From Symbiodinium kawagutii (taxonomy: Eukaryota; Sar; Dinophyceae; Suessiales; Symbiodiniaceae), in NCBI GenBank assembly GCA_009767595.1, contig VSDK01016458.1, positions 9,268 through 73,267 of the forward strand: a stretch of DNA of 64,000 bases, written 5' to 3'. Under the pieces are notes generated by a model. The model was given only the letters and a program-made list of their open reading frames with translations. It ran no database searches and had not been told where the DNA came from. The first letter of the stretch is position 1, and every line of letters starts with the position of its first letter. Positions 27,214-41,700 of the stretch are shown here, piece by piece. Made by a program: the position numbers and the translations under genes.

Positions 27214-27913
27214 CCAGCAGCAGCAGCAGCAGCAGCAACAACAACGAAAACAACAACAAAAACAAAGAAAGTTTGGAGTGGATTGATAGACTATCGCAAC
27301 ATGTCGTAACCCTCCATTCGATTTTTTATAGATGTTGTAACCCCCCGAGACATCATTTAAATGACCTTGGTCTTAGCTCTTGACCTCGTCCCAACTCCTC
27401 ACATGCCGTGCCCCGTTGTCCTCTCATCGACCAGGAAGACCGTGCACCGATCTGCTCGCACCAGTGTGGAGGCATGAGTCGCCACCTCGCAACCGGGAAA
27501 GCTGTTGGACGCATCCGCAGGTGACATGAAGCTCCATGGTGAGCTCAACATCGTTGGGATCGATCTAAGCAAGGCTGAGCCCCCAGCCGACAGGACCAGG
27601 GATTGAGCGCCAAGGTCGTGCGTCAGAGATTGCATCATTTGTAACAAGGCCTCGGGAGGGCGGAACGAGCACCATCGACCAAGGAGGTGAGCAACTGTTG
27701 GGATCAATCAGCCGAGTTCCATGCTTAGAAACCATGTCCAAGCCAAGTGTATTTCTGGGCTATGCATGCAAACATGTCTAGACATGTACGACTTTATACA
27801 GCATATAGAGACGTGCATAATGTGTCACAGCACAACAGGTCTTCCATTGTAGATGGTGAACTCCCGATCCGTTTTAGGCATGTTTGGAAGAACACTCAAT
27901 CACATGGTTTCTG

Positions 27914-27948
<35 letters not shown>

Positions 27949-30900
27949 CACAAATAGATACATGTATACATGCATATGCAAAAATAGACAAAGAAAGGAA
28001 GAAAGAAAGAAAGAAAGAAAGCAAGAAAGCAAGAAAGCAAGAAAGCAAGAAAGCAAGAAAGCAAGAAAGCAAGAAAGAAAGAAAGAAAGAAAGAAAAAGA
28101 GAAAGAGAGAAAGAGAGAAAGAGAGAAAGCAAGAAAGCAAGAAAGCAAGAAAGCAAGAAAGCAAGAAAGCAAGAAAGCAAGAAAGAAAGAAATAAAGAAA
28201 GAAAGCAAGAAAGAAAGAAAGAAAGAAAGAGAGAAAGAGAGAAAGAGAGAAAGAGAGAAAGAGAGAAAGAGAGAAAGAGAGAAAGAGAGATTTGAGTTGG
28301 GTTTAACATGCCATATCACCCATGGTAAACACGTGAATCTGCATCACCGATGCTAGGCGTATCGGCGTCCTGCGGCCAACACCGATGCCCCTCCACCATC
28401 CTCGGCCACCATTGCCACTCCAAGGTGCATTGGCTCGTTCGCTGGTCACGATGGCAGCACGATAGAACTCTGCGTTGTGCAAGGCGACGGAGACATGCTC
28501 TGCCAGATTGCTCAGCAGGATCTCATCTGCTGGTCCAAAGCCATGGCCTGCCACAAAGGGGAGCCATCACTGGTAAAGGATCCATTTTGGGCATGCTGCA
28601 TCATGCGGCTATGGGTTGATACTACCCAACAAATGGGTGAACATCCCAACACTTAGACTCATTTGACCCGAAAAAATCCCATGTTGACACCGTGACAACT
28701 CAAATCATCAATGCTCGGGCTGCCTCCCGCCAGTTTGTTGATGGCTTGAATCACACCCAGGCAACTACCCTCGAAGTCCACAATGGGAAAAGCCAGGAGG
28801 TGCTTCGTCACATACCTCAGTGAAGCTGGGCCTCTCGACTCAGCCACCACCCTCCTTCCACAGGCAGGTTGACTCCCAAACAACCGAGACCGTTAGCATC
28901 CTGCAATAAACTGACCTGGCCAGGCACAATCCCAGGCGAGGCACTGACAGATGAGCTGGTGATTCTCCAGCACTTGATGACTTTACCAGAAAGTAACTCT
29001 AAAGACCATTGGCAAAGTATATCAACGATCACTAACCATAAATTGTGTGGCTATTGTTAACTATTGATGATTGCCAATGATCGAACCACGAATTTCTTGA
29101 TCAACCAAGCCCTGGCATTGCTGCCCACCTGGATCGAGCGCCAAGGTACCCCGTCTCTTTGTCCTCAGCCGTGGGCTCGAGAAGCTCCATGGGTTGGGGT
29201 ACTCTCAACCATCCAACCATTACTGTAACCTGGAAGCTGAAAATCACCATTCTTTAAGGCTAGAACTAGTGGATTTTCCACTTCCAGGTTCGTTTACCAA
29301 GGCGTAACGTGTCGTGCCACCGAAGATCAACAAGTAGTGGGTACAGACCTTTGTAAACACTGGTCTGAAGCCGCCACCCTTCACAAATCCACAAAACAAC
29401 AGGGAAAGCCACCAAGAGCTTGGGAAGAAAAACATCCCAGGACATGGGGTGGTTCTTGAGCAATGGTTGGGTATCCCAAATCACGTCGAAGTTTTCCCTG
29501 TTTGAAGGAGAGCTGGATCCTGCGAGGTGCCGATGTCTGGCAGGATTGAAAGCAACTCCAACTCACAAAGTACTACCATTCATCACCTACCATCACTAGT
29601 AAGGAACTGTAAGGAACTGTAAGGATAAGAGTTCCCGGTAGATGGTACTAGTTGGTAGGTGATTGGCAGTTGACCACATAACTTTGCTCACCTGCATTCC
29701 ATCATGATTCCAGCGCCGGTGACACCCCAGCAGACTCCAACAGCGACAGCCCTTGGCAGAGGCCAGGCTTCGAAGGATTGATCAAATCTGGCGTCTTTAT
29801 AGCAGTCCTGGCGAAAGCGATGCAGTCTGAAGCAAGCCCCCTGTAAATCTGGTAGTACCAGTGGGATTTTGTCATACAGTATCCCTATGTTTGTGAAGCC
29901 ACCCATTTTGGGGGATCACCTCAGAACGCCGAATGTCAAGGGTAATGATCCAGAACTATAGACGAACTGTGAGCGTAGTAATGAAGTCGGAGGCTTGAAA
30001 CACGTCTGCGGATCTCCAACCACAACCAACCAGCCAAACCTTTGCCAACTGTTCAGGAAGTCGGGCAACTCCAGCTAACTAGTTTTTCCTATCGATAATG
30101 GCTATTATTGGATGGTTACCCTCTAGTAAACTAACCTGGAAGCTGAGAATCCCAATTTTGTAGGTAAAACCATCATAAAGATTCATAAAGAATGGATTTT
30201 CCACTTCCAGGGTGGTTTGCCGGAAGTAGGTACCACCATTGATGGACAAACCTCACAATGACACTTCGCAAGCGAAGCTGTGTATTGGCTTGTCGTGCGA
30301 AATCACTTGGTTTCCGCCACAACTTGAATACGGACGCAACACATGGTCAAGACCACGACTGCTATGTAGGACAGAAGGTTGAAGTGTCTTGGCCTTCCAA
30401 ACATACGCACTTAGAGGGATACTCGAATCGACTGGTAGGGTAACAAACTGCATCGTCTAAAATGGATCCTTTGGTCCTTTATCAGCTGGTACCCCCAAAC
30501 TTCTTAAGGTAAAATGTAAAGTCTCATCAGATAGATTCACTGATGGCTGCTCCCAATGCAGCGAAGTTTCTGCGATGTTCACAGTCTGCCTCAGCACATC
30601 CAAGGAACAGCAGTCTTCGGCGCCCGAAATTCCCTGATAGCATAGTTTTCCCGGGTTAAAAACCGTACTTCGTATGGGTACATATGAGTCAGAACTGAAA
30701 CAAGCATCCAAAGTGGAAATATGGATAAGCATGGTTGGTAATTTACCATACTCTCAGTAAGCTGTAGATATACCCATGACCCATGGGTGTGTGTTTTGAA
30801 CCAAAATTGAGAGTATCGGAATATCTCCATCGTTTTGGTGATATGTTCAGTCTGCAAAAAATGACTGGTCTGAAAATCATTACCCAAGATGCTTCCTTCC

Positions 30901-33900
30901 TGTTTGAACATCAAATTAACTGATGTTGCGACGTTGTCCCTAAAACACCCCAGCACAGCCTTGTGAAAAAAATGCATGAACCAGCTTGCTAGTCACCATA
31001 AAGGACCTTTCAGCACCATGAATCACCCACCAGTCATAAGAACCGTTTACCCTAATGGTGGCCATTCAGAATCTGCAATGAGTAATGGCTATTCACCATC
31101 ATAAAATCACTAATAATGACATGTAATGACCATTCAAAAAGAATCATTCATGATCAAATCATCAGAAACTATCATTGATGGACCATTCGTAACCATCACA
31201 TGCCATTCACATAACCGTTACTTCCCATGGCTGCGCTGACACCATCCACGCTGAAGCTATTGCCGTGCTGCTTAGAAGTGAAGACCTTGCCAGCGATGCC
31301 CTGGCCCGGCCTCGCATCTGCTGGTGTTGTGAGACTGAAGTATCTAACTGCAAGCTGCATCGCTCTGGAGCTGAGGGGTGTAAGTATAACAGCCAAATGA
31401 ACGATGAGGATCACAATGATTCCCTACATGCTGCATTCATCCCCGGCAAATGTTGGATTCCAAAATGCTTTGGTTCGTGATTTGTCCACCAGTTTGAACT
31501 GCTCGACTTCAAAAATTTGCAACTCTGGCCACAATGGCAGGACCTTTCCCGGAATTTTGGTGGCTTTCAACAAGCAATCCTGTTGCTGTCTTATCTGCTG
31601 TCTACACCGCCAATGTAAACCGAACTGTTTCGGATGGGCAAGTATTCTGCCTAAGGTAAGTGCCCTCCCTACCAAAGTCAACAGCATCACCTGCGCTCCC
31701 ATCATCAACTACGGGGGCCCCCAGAAAGTCGTCAGTCTCGAGTACGTCACCACACAGGTCATGAAATTAAACCATCTCAGGTTGCGATTTCCAGCATCCA
31801 CCATCATCACAAGCCACACCGGCAAATGACGGAACCCTTGGTTCGAGTTGCGGACATCTTATGCGTACAGTCGCGATCATGGATCATGTATCCTGCTTTG
31901 CATAAAAATATCCTGCCTATATCTATTTGAGGTATTTACATGTGTGTCTACACATGCATTCTAATGCATATCTATATATGCGTAGATATATACATGTCTG
32001 TCTATGCATGTAAAACATAATATCGTCACAAAGCTGTTGATCATCACAGCCTCAGCGAACCAACATCCTACGGTCCTCGCCTCACTCGAATCGGATGCTC
32101 GAGGTTTGAAGCGTTCAACACCAACCTGGGCGACACGGGCGACGCCAGTGCTCCCTGACTACCTTGGAATGCCAGGAGGGTCTGACTGTTCGTGTGGACA
32201 TCACTTTACTCTGATTCACAGGCCTATTTAACCATGAATATGTTTCAATACCATCATGGCTTATCAACCATCGATATCCATCAATAAGCATCATGTACCA
32301 GTTTCTTACTCATCGTTGACCAGCTTGTTGACCATCATTTTCCATGATTAACCACCTTCTCATCCATCATTCACCTCTATTCCAAGAAGTGGCCATCACC
32401 ATTAGAAAATGGCATGACGTGTGACCGAAGTATTCCAGACTGCTAGGAGCGCCAGTGCAAAAAACGTGTACAGCATCCATGACAGCCGTGAACACCAGAG
32501 GTGCATATCAACAACGGTGGACACTCGCAACCTCACATGTCAAACATTGTCAAACCATGAATCGGGATGACTCCGGGATGTCTGGTCAACTTACTGGTCT
32601 CCCCGAAATGGAATCGCCTTCTTGGTTGGAGTTCTCACCATTCACCATTCGCCATGATCAAGGTATTTACATTATCCATAATGAAATGATTGCAATACAT
32701 CCATGAAAATCAATCTGTAATGATTAATCCATAAGGATTCATCATCATTCGAATCTCTCAGATGGATGCATCGGCACACATTTATTCACTACGAACCCCG
32801 AGCTGAAACAGCGGGCGGCCTTCACGTCGCAGGAGCCATGGCACTTAAGAAGAAACAGGATGGTTCAGGATGGTTCAAGAACCCCCATACAACACAAATA
32901 GCAAGTGAAGAGTCTCCCTATCCCCTCGTTTTTGGAACAGTTGGAAGGACTTGCTTCGATTCAACAACCAACCATTCCTGCAACCATGACGTCTTGAAGT
33001 TGACCCAGGTGTGGCCTGCGCTGGTTATTTCACCGATTGTCCTGGAATGAAAAATGATAGCACCACCTTGTTTCCAGCCAGCCTCTGTCAGAATCAGTTG
33101 ATCTCTCACCGGTGAAAGTTTAATGAACCAGGGTTAGACCAACTCACATCAGGCTGCAATGCAATGAAATACTATTTCCAAACAAAAGCTATTTAACATT
33201 GCTAAACCTTCCACATCACGCCACCACGTTCAATGTATTTTTGCCAAGTGGCTCCGGTTATCTCAAGAGACGATAATGACCCGAGATGCAAGGACTAAAT
33301 TAACATGAACATCAATACATATATGCATATCTACATTTACAAACACAAATAGAAATATATATATTTATATAAGTATATAAAAATAAAATTACATAAATAT
33401 ATAAATGAATAAAAAAGAAATAAATTCATGAATAAATAAATAAACAAAAAACAAATCAATAAAAAAACAAATGCACAAATAAAAAATAAATCAGTGAATA
33501 AATCAATAAACAAAAAATATAAAGAAAAAAGTAAAAACTAGATAAATCAAAAAAATAAATCAATAAATAAAAACAGAAACAAATCAATGAATAAAGAAAG
33601 AAATAAATCAATCAATAAAAACAGTAAAAAAGAAACAAAGAAAAAATGACCAAAACAAAGAATAAATACATACTTAAAAAAATGAATAAAAAAAGATAAA
33701 TCAATAAACAAATGAATAAACCAATAAAAAAGAGAAATCAAAAAATAAAAAGAAATAAATCAATAAATAAATAATGAAAAAAATCAATAAAGATTAAATA
33801 TAGATAAGTAAAAAACTCAAAGAATTAAAAATATACAGAAATATGACTATGTATCTAAAAAGGAATATATGAATATATGCCTACCTGCTGAGATGTGCCC

Positions 33901-35716
33901 AAGAAGTTGATTATAAAGTCATCAGGGCGTCTGCCTGAATTTGGGCGCACAGCTCATGAAGGCTCTCAACGCCCTTCTCGGACTTATTCGTGGCCTGATA
34001 GACTGCGCTAATCTAATCCAGAAAACTGGTAGCTGCAAAGCAGTGTCCAATCATGTCCAATGAAGCCTAGTTTCAAAGCTGAGCCCTGGGCAAGGTCAAA
34101 AACCACATGGTAGACTGATTCGAAGCGCTGCATCCTTAAATGCAGCCAGACCATACTAAGTGCAACAACGGTTGAAGCCAAAACCTGGGGGTTGACAACA
34201 GCGGTTGAAGCCAAAACGACCATCAAAATATGGCATCTTGAAAGATGCCTTTTGACATTTTGACGACCACAGATTTGCCATCCTTGCAACGCCCGAAAAA
34301 AGTGGCCAACTATATGGCTATAATTGAGTCAATCCCATACTTGACTCAAGAAAACAAAAGCAAATACATCAAGTGTAATACGTAACTTTGTGGAAAACAC
34401 GCAGTGTAGTACAAAGCTCAGGTTGCCACGTTTCTCTGGCCTCGCCCACTGCCTGGACATCTTTCTTCAAATTCGCGAAGTCCCGGCAGGTCTACAAAAT
34501 TTTACGCTCAGGTTTTCGTTGTGAAATTGAAGTTCAAAGCGTACAGCCTTGGCCACAATGATCAGCTGGGCTTCAAAGAGAATGTTGGCCTGCTTTGCGA
34601 TCGTGTCCATGGGACTCCGGGCCAATGCCTTTCCAGTCCTGTTCCACAAAAACTTGTTCATTAGAGCACCACAAGATTCAGGTTCCATGTCTAGTCCACG
34701 GCAAAGTTTCAACTCGCAAAAAGGGACAAGCTGCAGGAAAAAGAAATCCTCCTGGCACAGGGCCATGGGATGACCAGCAGCTTGAAGGCGCAAATGAGCA
34801 TGCCACCCCTGTTTGCAAAGCAGGGTTGAACTGCACGACATCCCCAGACAATCAGAACGGGCCTCCAAACTCTGGTCTTTGGCAAGGGCGGAGAGCTCTG
34901 ACTTTTGAAGGCGCCTCGAGCTTGCCAAAGATTTTGATGCACTTGCGTGACAAAGAGGCTCAAACAAGAGGAAACATCTTCAGAGGATCGGACCGCTGAA
35001 GCCTTTGCTGCTGGAAAAGCAAGCCTGCCTCATCATGCCCACGGAACCTCAAGTACCAGGTTCAGAAGCACCCTTTCAGATGATCGAAAGGGACCAGAAA
35101 CTCGAACGTGAAGCTCAAAAAGTGAGATGCGACGCTGCGATGAAGATGCCAAGTTGACGCAGCTTCTGCGCCGATACCTTTGCCTCTTTGGAGGCACATG
35201 ACATACAGGATACACATATTGGATGTATACCTCCATATGTACCGTATACCTCTATATGTATAATTCATGCAAGCCACAGATCTAGGTCTTCTCATTACAT
35301 TTATTGAGATCTATCCATCTATATACTATGATCTGTCATGACTGGCGGATTTTTCATACTTATCTTGACCAACAAATAGATAGTTATTATAATGACATAT
35401 ACAAATATACGTTTAACCATGACTCAACCTATTTGCCCAACTAGTCATGTCGAGCACAAGATACCAGAAAACACTGCATATGTAATTAATCATATACATA
35501 CATGTACAGAAACATTGCAAACACAATTATACATAGTACGGTTAATTATACGCAATCATTGCTGTCTTCTGTATAGGACGTCTGCGTGCCTGTTTCTCTG
35601 GCGTGGCAAGCCACAACTATTTCATCGATAAAAACCATCCAGAATTGTGTTGTACCTATCATCTACCCAGATGTATACATATGCAAAAATTGTATATATA
35701 TATATGTATGTATGTA

Positions 35717-35761
<45 letters not shown>

Positions 35762-38700
35762 GCATGTATGTATGTATGTATGTATGTATGTATGTACACT
35801 TATTGGGGTATGAATGCATGTCTGTGCATGTGCACACGTCGGTTTATCATGCTTCACATGTTTGTCTCAGCTCAGATCCAGTTTGTAAACTCATTCTGAG
35901 ACGACAGCTCTCAGCTGAGAGCTGCGCCAAGACGTCGGCCGCGGTGACTTCCTCCCCGTCTGTCTGCCAATACAAGCTGGCATGCCTCGGCTGCTCCGGG
36001 GTCATGGGACCCATATCATAACCCATCCCTTTGAAGTCAACGCAGCATCACAGCATTGCAAACAAGGCTTCCCTCCATCGTGACCTTGAAACGGCCACCG
36101 TAGCTATTAGGCCTTGGGGCTTGCCACGGCACCTGCGCTGCCATACGCTGTCCTTGCTGAAGACTGACCATTGTAACAAGTACAGCACTCGCGCCTTGAC
36201 ACGCGGACGCAAGTCACCTCACGGATGGCGCTGCTTGAAAATGCTAGTCCCGAGAAAGACTTATTGAAGTTGAATTCGGTGATGTAATTCCGTCGGAGTA
36301 TTTCGAACACACGGGCGCATCGAGGGAACAAGCTAAAGTTGTGAAACAGCCCTTTACCGAAGGACTCATCCCCAAAGAACACTGCACCTACCAACCGTGG
36401 AAAAGGGTTCCAGTTTAGGTTCACATTCAGTTCTGAAAACTATCAGGAAATGATGGTCTATACTTTCAAGACTGCCAGATCCTTATCAACCAAAACTTGC
36501 TTGTGTTGCTGTTCTTGAAACCTTCCTGGCACTGAAATATATTGTCAAGGACAAGTACGCCCTGCGCTTACACATCAGCACCTCTTCCCCAGATTAAGTC
36601 AGCTGAGACCAAGATGCAGGTGAAGGCCATAGCACTCTCAGTTGGGCAAGTGGACTCTCAGTCGGAAAGCGCTGGAAAACGCAGAAAATTGATAGACTGA
36701 TAGCGTCATATGATTGATAGAGCTCTTTAAGCATTGACTTTGCAGGTAACCTGCAACGCATCGTTCAATGCACTACAATGCTACAAGAGTTGAAACAACA
36801 AATTGTAAATTGAAACCACTTACCGATAGGCCAGGGTATTGGTTTGCGCGGCAAATTCTGCAAGAAGAACTTGCTGGGAAAACAAACGTTTTCAAGAAAA
36901 GGTGGTCTGCAGAGTCTTGACCATTTCAGATCCGTCAAGAATCTGCGGGTCTATTCTTCAACGCAGAGCCTTCAATCCTGAAATTGCGAATGCCTGATCT
37001 AGAAGACCAAACTCCCTCATGAATTCACAATTGCAAACTCTTTCTGACTTACTGACTGACTCTTTCTGCAAGCTGTATGCTGCAAAGAGCTGATGGGTAG
37101 TATTTATACAGCGTGGTTTGGATCACACAACTGACTCGAGCAGAAAAGTTGATTCACGAATCAAAGATGATCATAGGTTGCCCAGGCACACATACAGATT
37201 CTCACCTGTCGTGGTTCAATGCACATGGATGAAAAAAGGTCTGGGACCCGCATATTGCGGTGTTCCACACCAACAAGATAGTCACATCACAGCCATGGAA
37301 ACCCCTAGGCCCCGCTGATTGGTGATGAAACGACGGTAACTCTAGTTGTGTTACTGACGCCATCAAACGCACCCCCCCTGTCTGTAATATGACATGACCT
37401 GTAATCATGTTGTGGCTGACATCAAGTCCACCAGGCGCCCCTCCCCGTAATATGACATGACCTGTCATGATGTTATGGATGACATCAAATCCACCAAGCC
37501 CCCTGGCTGCAATATGACACGAACCATAACGATGTTCTCGGTGATATCAGACATATCAGGCCCTTTGGCTATAATATGACGTGCCTGGAATGCAGCGTCT
37601 CCAACAGCAGCCCCCAGCAAGCCGAAGTTCCGTTGCACTTTATACATGAACCATCGGCAGTGGGAATGACCCGTTGGAAGGATCTCGGAATCCGCTGTCC
37701 AAGCGCCGCGCAAATCGATCTCTCCTTAGCTCTTGTTCGTCAATAAGTTTCGTCATTTCCTGAAGGACCAGGGATTGCTCCATATGAGTTTCTAAAAGTT
37801 GCACATGGAAATGAAAAACGCAACACCTTAGCACCTCAACACACACACACACATCAACCATGGACATCACTCATCAACAATGACTGCAATGACGCTCTGG
37901 CTTAATGCCCTACACTGACAGTCTTGGCAAGGTGGCTAAGCTACGATTCCTGGCGATGTGCGTCATGAGTTCTCGGTTGGTTGTCGCACGGGCCTGGCGC
38001 TGCACCAGTAACTGTAGGCGGCAACGCAAACCTTTGCGCCTCCGAAGAGGTTGGTGGGTCCCTGGTGGTACAAGTGGAAGATCAAAGCGTGGTGCTCGGC
38101 AATGTTCTGGTACAACCTTTCACTCCCTTGCTCATGCTCGAGCAGTCCCTCGAGAACTTGAATTCTCTGCAGAATGTCTGGCGACGTCGCGCAATTTCCT
38201 TCTTGGCGCCAGCAAAACTTGCACGCCACTCTCCGGCAAAGACATCCTAAGCGCAAATGTCATAAGCTTTCTCCAACTGCAACTTGTTCTCTTTTTTTTG
38301 AAAATCAACACACTAAGCGCATCCGTATCTGCTACTGACTTACTTCAAAAAAAGAAAATCAATCTACCTCTTACGGATTTTTTCTGCTGGAAACTCAAGG
38401 GGGTTGCTCAAAACTCACGCGGGAGGGGAGTCATTCGCAGGCAAGGAACACGGCCCGGACCAATCTCAAAATGAGAGGCGCCTTTCCGCATGAGACGCAG
38501 CAGCCGGAGGGCGGGTGCCTTGGTTGGACCTTGAAGCAGCAAGCTGTCCGCCAGCAGCCCTGTCTGCGGGTAGGACATGCTATGCCACACTTGGGCAGAG
38601 GCGCCCTCTGTGACAGCCCGCAAAACTCTGAGAGATGCACCATTCGTGCCCTAGGAGTCTACTCTTTTTTGTTAATTTCCGGATGTTGTGGCTTCTTTTG

Positions 38701-41700
38701 TTTCATTGGTTCAAAAGAGACATCTTGAAGCAGTGGCCCGCATGGATATGCTGATCCGATAATCACCAGAAAAGATCGAATCCCTGGCTCCCCTCTACCA
38801 GCTCTACCAGGTGAAAACATCACCAACGCAAGGCTAAAACTAAGATATTTGGCCCGCTACGACTTGAAGGTGGTGGCAAAACACATGCTGCAGAAAGCCC
38901 TGTGGCCTGACTCAGCAAATCTCTCTCTTTGACCTGTTTACGAATGCAGTTTGACCTCTGTCACGACCTGTTTACAAATGCAGTGTGACCTGGCTGGGCA
39001 AATCTGTTTCTTTGACCTGTTTGCAAATGCAATGTGACCTGACTGGGCAAGTCTGTCTCTGTGACCTGTGCCTGCGACTCTGCCATTGCAAAGGGCAGAA
39101 AGCGGCAGAACTGTAGGAATCACAGGAGCACTACGAGCCAAATGCTGGGCGCGTGAAACTATCCTGGCTGAACATCTCCCAACCTGCGGTCAACCTCCCG
39201 CTTGCGCAGCCAAAGTTCAAATGAGGAAAACCAACGCAACCAACATGGAATCCGTCCAACAACCAAACTCTGTGGAGACTGCATCCCTGTGCCCTGGTCA
39301 CCACAAACATCCAAAGGGCGTAGGCGCACGCGTCAGGTTAAGCTGAAGCTGATTTTGTGTTGTCCGGTGAAGTTTTTCCATCAGGAACGACCTCAGAGGT
39401 ACTATGATGACTATGATGACTATGATGATGCTGATGAGGGGCTGGCCGGACAAGACGTTGGCGTTCCGGGCAGAAGGTCAGAATTGGTCGTACGCATATA
39501 AGTATAAACATACATATACATATAAATGACCGTGTATACATATACATACATATTGGAATGTATGTAGAAATATATTTGTATATATGTATGTTGTACAAAT
39601 ATATATATATATATATATATTCATAAATATGTAAACTTATTTGTATATAAACATATAAAGATATATCTATATACAAATATATATTTATATACAAATATTT
39701 TTTAATATACAAATATATTATTGTATACTAATAAATATGTATATATATATATAGATATATATATTCTTTCTATATGCATGATCACGCTAAAAGCTACACT
39801 CGCATCTACACCAGTTGCACACCCAATCTCCCTATCCTGAAAATCTCCATGGACTCACCGAAACTAAACACAGAGTTCACCGACCAAGACGCATCTCTAT
39901 CCGCTTGTCATAGATGAAGAGCGAGATGCGGTCGCAGTTGAGGACCTTCAAACTTTCCTCGATGATCACCTAAGACACGTCCGCTCGAGCATTCGTTCGT
40001 GCGTGTGCTTCAGCATGATGGATGATTTGGAGGAGTCGACGGATGACTGGTTCCCGGGGAATGAACTATCATTCATGGCTATTTTAGGGTAAATAATGAT
40101 CAAGAATACTTAAATGATGGTTGATTCTAGTGTAAAACTGTTGAAATGAGGATTTCTTAAAAGCGTGAACCCCAAAAGTGGATGGTTTATTGCTACAAAT
40201 GGTTCATCAACTGGATGATAACTAGGGGTACCCTAAACTTACTTGAGAAACCACCATATAGTCGTTGCTGAACCATAAGTTTGTTGGTGATTATCCCCTA
40301 ACCATGAGTGGAGTTGCAATCCCAAAAAAGCACCATATCATCAACGTTTGCCATTCTTCACCATATGGTGGTTTCTCAAGTAAATTGTATAAACCATAGT
40401 AAACCATATAAACCATAAACCATATTATTCACCATACTAAACCATCGAAAATCCCATGCTTTCCCCTCACCGAACCAATGGACTTCCATGGCTCCTCTGC
40501 CAGTGTCGCGGCTAAGCACTGGACCCGGATCGTCTCCTTTGGAACGATCTCCGAGGTGATCCTGAGCCACGGTCGAGTTCGATCCAAGCCATTGGGAAGC
40601 CACGAACTTAACCACCAACTAGTGGAGAACAATAAGAACTACTAAAGATCTAACCAATGAGTTTCTTTAACCTATGATTAGCCACCATTGGGATAATCAC
40701 CAACAAACTTTTCGTGAAAGAACTACTGAACGGTGGTTGATGAAATACTGATAAAATTGTTTACAGTATAAAGGATGATGACAGTACCAGCGCGTTCCCT
40801 ATTTTGAGAAACACCCACTCAGTGGTTGACAGTACTGTGGGTGGTCATACAGATAGTTCGTACCGATTAGTTGGTCAAGAAACAAGTCTGTACCACTGAG
40901 TGTACAGATTGACTGCTGATCGCAGAAAATACCCACCAGCCATAACCAAACGCTGGTTGAATCAGTTACCAGCCAGTACACCAGCCAGTTTCTACACTGG
41001 TTAAATCGGTTTCCACTAGCGCTTGGGTTCCAGCGCCATGGTGTGTTGCGAGCAACAACCAGCAATTCGGAGTAGGGAATATGATGCTAACCACCTGTCC
41101 CTAAGCGTTACCCATGAATTGGAAGAGATCAACCAACCCAACCAACTCAATCAAGATTGATGTTAATCATTGTTAATTTTGCCGGATCATACGTAATGCA
41201 TAAGTGGCAACTAATGTGCTTTTCCTTTATTTGTGTGTGCATTGTCTGGTCATGTGCCATATTGTATTTATACCGTAGAAATCATAGTTTAAGCTACAAC
41301 TATAGTATACTCCTTCATTTTAGCTTATAACTACAGTATATCTGGAATGTACTACCATTATAAGTTACAACTATGGCAGACTATAACATTGTGGCTTGTC
41401 AATGTTTGTTTACTATAACCTAGATTTAGCATAATTGCACCATGTATGCCTACGTTTGTACTATGGTACAGTTATAAATTATAACTATAGTAGGGTTATC
41501 GGCTATCCTACATTTAGTATATGCTCTGCATTCCATGCCATTAACAATTGTAAGATAATTACAACTATAGTATAGCAACTATGTTCCATGCTATTGGTCA
41601 CAAGGCACTAAATGGTATAAAGATCAAATATTGTCATAATGTATATGACTATATTAGAAGCTATGGTACAATATCAGATCAACTAAGTATTTGGTACATA

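Noticed and set aside
27003..27383. Plus-strand frame with a poly-Asn stretch
   Set aside because: It is produced by the (CAA)n microsatellite inside a minus-strand intron and has no matching flanking exon.
27874..28319. Long Leu/Ser/Phe-rich minus-strand frames resembling membrane proteins
   Set aside because: They are translations of the GAAA/GAGAAA purine tract and exist in all three frames.
34467..34967. 166-codon minus-strand frame
   Set aside because: No domain, no splice context and an equally long plus-strand frame over the same bases; chance openness is more likely, though it could be a relic.
35700..35860. A CRISPR-like or Cys-rich peptide array
   Set aside because: It is a TGTC/TATG microsatellite without spacers.
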